From positions 1,922,001-1,986,000 of the forward strand of contig CM070719.1 of assembly GCA_036346275.1 (NCBI GenBank): a stretch of 64,000 nt of DNA, read 5' to 3'. Of the stretch, positions 38,068 to 47,607 are shown piece by piece. The notes under the pieces were generated by a model. The model was not told where the DNA came from. It saw nothing but the letters and a program-made list of their open reading frames with translations, and did no database searches. Within the stretch, counting starts at the first letter, position 1, and each line of letters begins with the position of its first letter. The position numbers and the translations under genes are program-made. The stretch comes from Otatea glauca (Eukaryota > Streptophyta > Magnoliopsida > Poales > Poaceae).

Positions 38068-39463
38068 ATGGCTTTGACTTCAGCTCAGCGGATCGCTCTC
38101 GCTGTCTCTTTCTGCAACTATAGGAGAGCATCAGGGAGTTTACTTTCTGCAATTTTCTTGTCCCACATCATTTAGTTTACTTGAACTATAGGAGAGCATC
38201 AGGGAGTTCATTATTGCAAAGCTCAAACTGCTGCTTGCTGTCCTCGTATCTAGTTATCTTTTTCAACCCCTGTCACTTGTTGTGAATTTCTTCAAACATT
38301 CCTACTTGGTGTGGATTTTTGTTTTGTCGTGGATGCAGCCTCCTTTCGGAACTCCTATCAAAGGAAAGGATGTTGTTATCTGTAAGTTCCCGAGTGACCC
38401 AACTGTTGCAACGGGAAGCCTGTCCCTTGTGGCACTAGTATCATCTGCTATCGTAGGGCATGTTGCTATCTTTTATCCGTACAAGGGCAAGTCGGTTCCT
38501 CGTGGAGCATTATTTCAAAGCACAAGCTTGTCTGTATTCTTCGCTATCTCTGAGTAAGTACCCTTCAGCTCTATGGCTAAGAATTTCATGTGGACAACAA
38601 GCAACAATATTGGACATTTTGATGTGGGTCACCTTGTTGAGTCCTGCAATTTGATGATATTTATCAACAAATGGACCCATCTTTTATCTTTGGTAGACCC
38701 TGAATCTTTTGAATGTGTACTGTAGTACTGTTTCATATATTAATGATGAGCAGTGCCAGCAATCTAGTTCTTTCAGTTAAATGAGTTGTCTGTCTAGAGG
38801 ATTTATTGAGACTTGCTGTTGCAGTGCGTAATTTTGCCACTGGTGGTTGGGAATTTTGACATGAGCTATTAAAATTTTCCCCGTTAGCGCCATTGTTATG
38901 ACTTCTTGAATCATTACACTATGCACAATGCTGTCTCCTGCACTGATTCTCTTCCATCATGGTAATCAAGATGTACATTGTTGATTTTATTAACTGTTCT
39001 TGTAAAACCAGGCTTGTCTCAACTCTGGCTTTTGCAATGTTGCTCTGGGCAACAGTCACCGAGGGTCTTAACCGCACCCGGATTCCCGGAACATCCACCA
39101 CGACATGGATACCCAATGCCGTACTGCAAAGACTGGCCTCTTTGGAGGTGCTGCTTTCCTGGCCCTTGACGCTGCTCTCTTCTGGCTCGTTTGCCAGATG
39201 CTAGCCCTCAATGCAAGTGCAGACTATTTAGATGAGGATGACGACAAGCAGGGGCGGAGCCAGACCTCGGGCCACCCGGGCCTGGGTGGTCCAAAAATTC
39301 AATGAAAATTATGTTAAAAATTTATGAAAATTTGTTTATGGACCAAACAAACCTTTGGGTCAGCCCATCGGCCGAGGCTTGGACCTGGGCTGGCTCCGCC
39401 CCTGACGACAAGGGTGAATATGGCCAGGTTTATGCTGCTGATGTTGACGGTTCAAAAGTCTGA
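38068..39463 (+). pseudogene. DUF1218 membrane-protein gene, disrupted three ways
   Basis: The parts match the plant DUF1218 family of four-helix membrane proteins, which includes the MODIFYING WALL LIGNIN proteins. Exon 1 starts at 38068 (ATG, then ALTSAQRIALAVSF) but then runs into unrelated sequence with a 25-bp direct repeat (38116-38140, 38183-38207). The middle exon is 38339-38553, with GKDVVICKFPSDP and YPYKGKSVPRGALFQST. The last exon starts at 39012 (LVSTLAFAMLLWATVTEG). An 8-bp insertion at 39076-39091 shifts the frame. The expected frame then resumes (TAKTGLFGGAAFLALDAALF) to DEDDDK. There the MITE at 39249-39404 splits off the conserved tail, which continues (GEYGQVYAADVDGSK) to a stop at 39461-39463. 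Because of the three lesions it is called a pseudogene. Confidence 0.8.
39249..39404. mobile_element. hAT MITE inserted in the DUF1218 last exon
   Basis: The 156-bp element begins CAGGGGCGGAGCCAGA and ends GGCTGGCTCCGCCCCTG. It is bounded by a perfect 8-bp duplication, ACGACAAG (39241-39248 and 39405-39412). This is the hAT hallmark, and the unblemished duplication argues for a fairly recent insertion. Confidence 0.9.
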
Positions 39464-41294
39464 GCCGATGGTCTGCTAGATTTTATAATTTGAGTCACTT
39501 AAGATATATTATGTCTTTGACAAAGTCGGTTTAGCTCTCAGAAAAATTGTAGATATATGTCATGCCAGTTGCAAAGTCGTGTGTAGGGTTGTTGCTCATT
39601 TCAGATTTCAGTGTGAACAACAAACATCATTCTCAGTACGGTTGGTACGCCCCTTCCCTTCGTGAAGTATCATGCTATTAACTGTTGTGACGGTAACTCT
39701 CGAAGTTCGTCTCCAACTGTCAGTTTATGAATCTCAGGGGCACGATTTGGAAGCAGTTGGGTTATGTTATATTCTGTACATAACAACATGATTTTGCGTT
39801 CATTTGGCATGCTGATTCTGCACCTCAGGTTTGATAGGCAAGAGAATCAGTGCCTAAAAGAATCAAATGTAAGCCGCATATATGGACACGCCATTACAAC
39901 ATGGGAGCATAGTATTGTCAAGTTACGTACATGATATACATTATAATACACTGTAAAATGAGTGATAAATGACGGTTCATGAGCCATCGTGTTTAGAATA
40001 AGCTAATTTTTTTTAAAAAAAATTACGAGGAGTGTATTTCCTAGCTGTCTGCTTGTGGTCTACTGGTCTCCCATTGGCAACCAATTTACCATCACCTGGC
40101 CCCAAAACCTTCTGCTTTAGAACGAACAGCGAAGCGCATGGAGTTTGTAGATTTGGATCAGGCATCAATGCCATGCCTTGATCATCAATATATGATTCTA
40201 TACTAAAGTCACAATCAGCCGAACTGTCCTCAAATCTGCGAACTAATGGAGGCTGTTACTCATGCAGTAGTTGTGTTACACAATGCAAGTATCCTCAAAT
40301 CTATCTCTGGTAATGAATAGTGAATGAACCATACTGCACCAAGAGAAAGACAACAATTTGGATGTCAGTGAAGTGATATGTAACAAATGAATCGAGATTT
40401 CTACCCAAAAGTCCATACAACAAAAATATCACCTGATTCTTAGGTTCCTTTTTCTCAAAACTCGTGATACAATACTTAAGAATTAAATAAGGGAGTTGGA
40501 TGCCATGGCAACAAGGATGAGTCTGGTATGAAAGTACTGGGAAATAAAATAAGTAAAAGAAAATTTAGTAAATTTCTAAACGTTGGTAAACATAATTGGT
40601 GGTGTTTCTTGCTTATGCAATCAGAGGGGTGTTTAAAGTAAGATCTGGAATTCGCAATAGCAATGAAGGCTTCAGCTAAGACCAGAATGCTTCTGATCGA
40701 TGTTGACGAGTCCAGGTTTCTATGTGAGCTGGCTTCTATTGAAACCGGGCTCAGCCCAAAATCTCGAGCTGCAGCTTGGCCAAACAGGGCCTAATAGTCA
40801 GTTAACATGGTGCTTGGTAGTGAGATCAGGTCTTCACTCCTAAACTGTACCATCTTCAGAGTGGTAATATCAAATATGTGGATCATGGTCGGTTCAAAGT
40901 AGTTAAGGAAGAAGTACACAGTAAGTACTGGCTTAATTCACGGCAATCATTCGCACAACCTTAAAACTCGAGCTCAAGCTAAATTCATTTGATGCAATTT
41001 CTTCTTTGCCAATGGTCTTCAATGGTTCGCACTTGCAGTTTGCTCATCGTGTATTCTTTCTAATTCTAAATTTAGCTCCAATTTAGAAGAGAAAGAAGGC
41101 TATTTAAACTAGTTTGAATCAACAAGCCATTAGTTAGGCTAGGTTCTTTAACATAGGTAAACATCTTTTTAGTGAAAAAGGACATTATTTTCCATCTTTT
41201 AAATGTTTGCTGGCATTTGTTAGTTGTAGTATGACTATCTGTGAAAGAATGCAGCAAGTTGATTTATTCCTTTTACCTTCTCCCAGCAAGCAGG
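39464..41294. other. Intergenic, no gene seen
   Basis: AT-rich spacer between the DUF1218 pseudogene and the TERC stop codon. The right end of a Tourist-like element (GGCCAAACAGGGCCTAA) is visible near 40776-40795, but its partner end was not found. The part next to 41294 should be the TERC 3' UTR. Confidence 0.45.
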
Positions 41295-44200
41295 CTACTT
41301 GTCCTGTTCCTCGGTTGATGCTTTCCTAAGACTCAATATTACGCCCCCACTGAGGCATGTGGTAACAATGGCAAGGGAAGCTTCAGTTGGTATATGATAG
41401 CCTGCCACGAATCAGCAATGTCAGTGTTTGCTACTAATGGAGACATAAAAACATAATGTGAAATGCAAGAATATAAGAATTGGATAATGTGCTTTTTAAT
41501 TGCTCACCGAAAAAGTCAAAAATCATCTTTGTCCCTATGAAGCCCAGAACAACACCAATAGCAGGCTGCAAAGAAAATTGCCAACAACAATTAGTCATTA
41601 GTGGCACAAGATAAATAATAGACCAATATATGGATCTGTTTACCCATTGATCATCTACCATAGCATGTAGATGTGAAGGGGGTTAAAAACACTAGTAGCA
41701 GTAAGCCAATGACCAGCCAGTTACCACTACTATGGAACGAATCTGAAGTGGATGGGTTGTTTGTTTTACAGAAAGAAAACAATAAAAAACAAAAAGAAGC
41801 ATAGCTATTCTCTAAGTATTCAATAGTATTCAATAATAAGTAATAACTAAGAAAAGCAAATGGTATTTACCTGCAAATACTCCAATTCAGACATGCTTTC
41901 AGAAATGAGTACGTAGAGTGACCTCAAACCTACAGGGTAATTGTTCTGTAATGTTATCACTTCAGAGTGCATTAGGAATGCACAAAATGAGCACCATATA
42001 CAACATTATTCATCAACACTTAGTGATATATAAGGTTATGTTTCATGTGTCACGTATCTTTCGGTCTATAATGTCTGTGATTGCAGATTGCCCAATAATA
42101 ACAAGTTACTCAACTGTACCATATCAGTTGTAACTACAAACAGCGAATATGAACAGCAAAGACTGCTAAAACCTAGAATTGGTGTTACCAAGAGCCCAAG
42201 ACATGGCGGTGTGATCCATTTGGGCAACCAACAAAAATAGGATTAACTTGTATATATTGACTTTATATTAGACAATCTAGCTGAACTGAACCAAAACTTC
42301 TTTAATGGCACAGAAGGATTTGATGGAACAAGTAGCTTCAAAATTGTGAACAAGTGCTCTGAGCATGGATGGAAATGACTAAATGGTGGTTGTAGGTGGC
42401 AAAAGACCTACCTACAAAGATTGGTTAAGAAACAAAGACGAAGTATATACCAAGCTGACAGGAAATCCATCGTTAGTGGAACAGTGGTGGAGAGCATAGT
42501 TACTAGAAACGCAGTTCGTCCGAATCGCGGTATAGGATTCGGGTTCGTAGTTCGCCACTTTTTCTTCCAATTTCGACTGCGAACACGAACCCCATCCCTA
42601 AACCGCTTTGGATTCGAAGAATCGGGTTCGTGATTCGCTGGGGTGAGTTTTCTTGTAAAATTCTTACATTTGCAAACACTGATAATTTGATTCCATGAAA
42701 ACAAAAAAACCGACGTAGGGTATGTTCATAAGCACGGAGAAAGGTTACCAGAAATAGCAAAGATATTTGATGAGAATATTATAAGTGGATCCCTTGTGAC
42801 ACCAAAAACTGCTGGTATAGAATCAACCTATAGATCAGAAATGTTAATCCCCAAGCTTGTGGTCATAATATAGAAAAAGGAAACATTGCACAGGAAATAG
42901 ATTGCAAAGGAACCTACAGCAAAAGCAATATCACTTAGCTCGATCACTGCCACAGTCAACAGTAATGGTGTGGCCTGCATCAACCAAAAAAAGACATCCT
43001 CAGGAACAGATAGCTCTTTACGAGGTTAGAGTAATGTCTTGAAATGGCCTACTGAAATATGCATCAGAGTTATTCTGAGAAGCTTTTTCGTGCATGAAGA
43101 AGTAATAACACATTTATATATTGGCAAATGGATTAAGTTTAGATAACTGATGAGTAATCCTGTCTAGCAACAAGCTCATGCAATAGCTGTTGTGATAAAT
43201 GGTCCAGGTTAAATTGGACAACGCTTACTTTCCATAAACCATCTTGATTTGTGAAAAACCGGTCACCGTCATAATAATCTGACAAAAGAAACAGAAGAAT
43301 GAGTTTAACCACACATGCAGGAACGTGAATACTAACTCCCGTAAATAAACAGTTCAGTTCTAAAATTCGGCGAGGATCTGGTCATTATGGCTAAGATCAG
43401 GAGTGGACAGGGGAGCATGGTGATAGTAACATAAAGGTAAGGAAAACTGAAAGTTATGGAATAAAGTTAATTACCAGTGACAGGAATGAACTTTTGGCAT
43501 GTTTTCACAATGAAGTTATCGGACAGATCAGATTCCTCATCATCTTCAGCAAACAGCTGCCATAATGTTAAGAACATGAGTATTAGCATTTGTAAGTATT
43601 GCTAGATTGAATGCACTTGAAGTTACTAAAAGAAGCATTGCATAACATATTGAAGTGCCCTTCCAGTTAAACAACAAAAAGACATTGGACGTGTGACAAC
43701 TAACTAACTGATGAAAGGACTAGGTTGAATTGTAATAGTATGGCTGGAACAAAAAAGAAGACCCCAAAAGAAGCAAGCCATTGTACCATTATCTGGAAAC
43801 TGACGGAAGAAATATGAGTTATGACAAATAAGTTTGTAATAATATAGTACAGGCACCTTGATTGGTTAAAGAAATTGTCAAAAGACAGGGATCCGACTGT
43901 GCTTTTGCCAAGGGGAAATTTCACAGGAAACAAACAAGTATATCTTTTCTAAGTGCCAGCGATAACCTAACCTATCATTCTCATAAAGAAAGTTTGGATG
44001 TACAGTAGCCTCATATCTGTTCATTTTGAATATGGCAAAGTAACTGTGTTTAACAAAAATTCAAAAGGGAATAAAAGAAAAGCATGACCCATAATTTACC
44101 ATGAAAATACAATTTTACCTTGTAAGAAGAGAATAGCAGAATCAAAGCCAAAAATAAGTTCACTGCTTCAAACCTCTACAAGAAATGAGAAATTTACAAG

Positions 44201-47200
44201 AATTACTACAATAGGATAAAATGAAGGGAAAAAAAACCAAATAAGACAGAACAATCAACCTGAATGGAAACTGCTCCTAGGATGATCATCACTGCACGAA
44301 AGATCACTGCTCCAGCAATACCATAAGATAGCACCCGATTCTAGTTTTCAACGTCACAAAAAAATGTGAGGAGAAAAGCACTAAGTAGACTTGGACTGTA
44401 ACTATCACATTAGCTATTGAACCATACCTGGTACTCCTGTGGCACTTTAAAATACTTGAAGACCAGAACAAAAACAAAGAGATTGTCTACTGACAAACTC
44501 TGTTCCAACAAATATCTGTTATGTAACAGAACCTGATTAAATTGTCATATCCCAAACTTAAAAGACACGACAAGTAGAGAGGACGTGTGATTAAATTCAG
44601 ACATAAAGCTTTTCCAAAGAAGCAAGTAAAGATATTCAAACCTGCAACTAAGCAAACTAACTTGCAAACCAGTGGAGGAGATCATGCACTTTTGTTTTTA
44701 CCAACCCTTTTCCTACAAGGCTATGCATATAACATAAAAGAGTCTATGGGAATTCTTATATTGCTCCGCATGAATGAGTAAAAGCCCATATTTCACTTCC
44801 ACCATTCACCCATTTTCACTGTTCCTTCACTAGATGGAGCATTGTTGTCCCTGGTCTCTGAAGCAAATGGTGTTAGTCGAGAATGGTTTACTGTACTAGC
44901 CCCTTGATTTTTTTACAAAATTAGCCCACATGCAAAATAATTTGCAAAAATAGCCCCTAACCCATCCTTACTGCGCCAATGGAGCGTGGAAGCAAGATCC
45001 CGCGGTGTGGTAGTGCAGAATCTTGCTTCCAGGGGCGAATCTACGGGGTATGCCGGGTGGGCCACGGCATACCCTGTAGATTTGGCCCAACCCATACATG
45101 GTTCTTGTCATAATCTGTCACAGTAACCTTACAGGATTTATAACTTTTGATCCGTAGGTCCGATCATGCTAATTTTTTTTAGTTAGATGCGTATTGGAAT
45201 CTAGTTTATTCTGTTCAAAATTCAGGTCAATCCAACGGTTGGATATCTGAAAATTCGTGATTTACCGAACACATCTACTCTGTTTTTGTTGAATACGAAG
45301 CAATTATTTGAGTCTGAATTTGGATGAATTTTTTGTAGATCAAAAATTTGATTTTAGCTTCCGCGCAATCATTCACCCCCCCCTCTGATTGCTAGTTTAG
45401 TATATTTCGATCCTACACATATACTTTATTCGACTCTTACTATAGCTGATATATAATTATATCTTTATTTATTGCTTATCTTAGTTAGTATTTTATCCAC
45501 TCAATGGACGTGTTTTATTTACAAGGTTTTTAAATTATGAAGAGGAACGGAGACATTGCATCTCTTTTTCGGAAACATGCAGCAAAGAAGGCTGCTGCTG
45601 CTTCACCTCCTCCCCCGTCACAAACTGCAACATTGAGCGAGATATTTTCTTCAAAGTGGAAGAAGATGATATAATCAAGAGTTTTATGGCCATTAGAAGG
45701 CGTAGACCGAACAAGAAGAAGTAATATTATAGGTATATAAGCTTCTTTTAAATATATCATCTTGTTTTTAATTATTTTTTTACTTGTATCCGAATTGCTC
45801 AATAAATTTTAAATCGTTTACCGAATTATTATTTGATCGGCATACCCTAGGTTTAAATCCTAGATTCGCCACTGCTTGCTTCCACGGTGTGTTCGCACGG
45901 AAGCAAATGCTCCCACGGATGGCCAGAGCGGATCGCGTGCGGCGAGCGTAGCCGGGCAGGCGCGGGCGATGCTGGACAATGTTGCCCAGAGAATGGGCAA
46001 AAGGAGAAAAGCAAAAGAGCAAAGCGAAAAGAACATGGTAGCTGTAGGTCCTTTTCCCATCCATGCCCCACTTGTACTTTTCAGGCTCGACTCCCGACGC
46101 TACCTGGATACTGGTAGGATTTTGCCTTGGTGGTTTGCTTGGCGAGCACTTGATGGCCCGCGCCTGCCCGGCCACACTCGTTGCATTCGTTCCGCGCTGG
46201 CCATTCGCGGGAGCATTTGCTTCTGCACGAGCACACCGTGGAAGCAAGATTCCGCATTACCAGATAGCGGATTACTTCCGCGCTCCCTTGGCGCGGTAAG
46301 TGTGGGTCAGGGGGCTATTTTTGTAAATTATTTCGCATGGGGGATAATTTTTTTAAAAAAATCAAGGGACTAGTACAATAAACCATTCGTTAGTCGAGAC
46401 TGCATTGCAATAGTAGGAAAGCATTTTTTATCAGAAACAGTTTGCAAACATATGGGTTGTGTCAATCCTTCGGTCTTAGATTCTTGTTCCTCGAAAGAAA
46501 CGTCGAGTTAAAGCCAATATGCAGTGATGCATGCTTCTCAAATGGGCTATTATATGGTCCTGAAAATCCTAACCGAAAAGGAAACACACCTCTAACAATT
46601 TTGTAAAACAGTCTCAATGTTAAAGATTAGTCAAGATGCAGAACACACACCCAGAGAAATATTCGGACGCCTTTCCAACCCCATCCCTCAGGGCGATGCT
46701 AATGCCGAAGAACACCGCAGCGAGCACCTGTAACAAGCCAATTCATTAACTCAAGGACATGCGCCAACAATGAACTACTATATCACCAGATAGCCTCGGC
46801 GAATTCATAGATAGCAACTCACCACCAGTGTAACTCTTCTAACGGCTGAGCCTTTCCTGGTCATGCTGGCCTCCGGCGCAGGCGTAGTGCCCTTGTCAGC
46901 GCGTGCGCGCGGGGTGGAATTTGTTCTCTCCATTTCTGCACACATATCAAAAGGAGAAGTTACTTGGAGCTAGGAGAGTAGGAGGAGGCGGGGACGCGGC
47001 TCACCGGAGTTGAGGGAGAGGCCATCCTCCTGGTCGGCCCCCCTGGCGCGCCGCCGCTTCTTTCCCCGACGTCCACCTTCGCCGGGGCGGGGCGATGCGG
47101 CGGCCACCGTGACCGCGAGAGGCCGCCCCATCAACGGTGTAAGCGACACGCGGCCGCGGCGTAGCCACGGGGCGGAGAGCTGCGGCATGAGCCGCGTGGC

Positions 47201-47218
47201 GGCGACCACGGGGGCCAT
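41295..47218 (-). CDS. TERC: Chloroplast thylakoid membrane protein TERC
   Basis: Thirteen exons, all in phase, encode 373 residues: 47218-47005, 46935-46823, 46727-46651, 44515-44428, 44340-44260, 44175-44119, 43556-43475, 43278-43229, 42974-42918, 42827-42749, 41929-41871, 41565-41508, 41401-41295. The N-terminus is Ala/Arg/Ser-rich without acidic residues for about 55 residues, as expected of a chloroplast transit peptide. The rest matches the TerC family: YLLEQSLSVDNLFVFVL, VAVIELSDIAFAVDSIPAVF, SNIFAISGLRSLYVLIS and PAIGVVLGFIGTKMIFDFFG, with the conserved acidic residues in the membrane helices. Arabidopsis TERC is needed for thylakoid biogenesis and insertion of thylakoid membrane proteins. 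Intron 3 (44516-46650) is enlarged by transposons. The gene shares a short divergent promoter with TFIIIA. Confidence 0.95.
42495..42650. repeat. Dispersed repeat copy in TERC intron 10
   Basis: The sequence starts CATAGTTACTAGAAACGC, and internal blocks (CGCGGTATAGGATT, GGATTCGAAGAATCGG, TGATTCGCTGG) match the copy at 26996-27145. The right end has diverged or is truncated. Confidence 0.5.
44881..46388. mobile_element. MULE-like element with long TIRs in TERC intron 3
   Basis: The ends are GAATGGTTTACTGTACTAGC and, read inward from the right, GAATGGTTTATTGTACTAGT. Complementarity continues inward for more than 200 bp (for example GGAAGCAAGAT, AAGCAAATGCTCCC and CCGGGCAGGCGCGGGC). A perfect 9-bp duplication, GTTAGTCGA, flanks it (44872-44880 and 46389-46397). 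A 9-bp duplication with long TIRs is the Mutator-like signature. No transposase was seen. The 845-bp hAT at 45030 is nested inside. Confidence 0.85.
45030..45874. mobile_element. Non-autonomous hAT element nested in the MULE
   Basis: The termini are CAGGGGCGAATCTA and, read inward from the right, CAGTGGCGAATCTA. A perfect 8-bp duplication, CTTGCTTC, lies at 45022-45029 and 45875-45882. On the plus strand, 45538-45680 reads KRNGDIASLFRKHAAKK, resembling the N-terminus of hAT proteins of the TTF zinc-finger/hAT-dimer type. It is a deletion derivative of an autonomous element. Confidence 0.85.
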
Positions 47219-47607
47219 CGCCGGCGACGGGGTCGGGGAGAGGCGGGGGCGAGTGGTTCGTCGGAGTCGGAGCGCTCAGCCACAGTGGGTTGGGTGGGGG
47301 CAAGAGCAAATGCCTCACGTGTCAGGTCTGACGTGGCAGCGCGAACCCGAAATCCGCAGATGTTTTCACCAACCCGAACCCGATAAGGCTCTTCTGCTTC
47401 TTTAACTTCCATCGAGAGACCAGCCTTTCCCAGGGTTTCTCCCTTGCGCCGCCGCTTCCCTCTCGACAGCTCGCGATACTGCCAATTCCGCGATTCGAGG
47501 TAAATTTGTAGTAATTGATGCGGTGCGAAGCACCAATTTTGGGAATTTCGGTTGATTTCTCGTTGTAATTGTGCTCGTTTCGTCATCCGAATTTGGGGAT
47601 TAGTCAG
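47219..47607. promoter_or_regulatory. Divergent TERC-TFIIIA promoter region
   Basis: Only 389 bp separate the two start codons, which are transcribed outward from here. The region is GC-rich near TERC. No clear TATA box was found for either gene. Confidence 0.6.

Noticed and set aside
45876..46373. 165-codon ORF in the MULE-like element
   Set aside because: It spans the long inverted repeat, so similar ORFs appear on both strands. No transposase motifs are visible.
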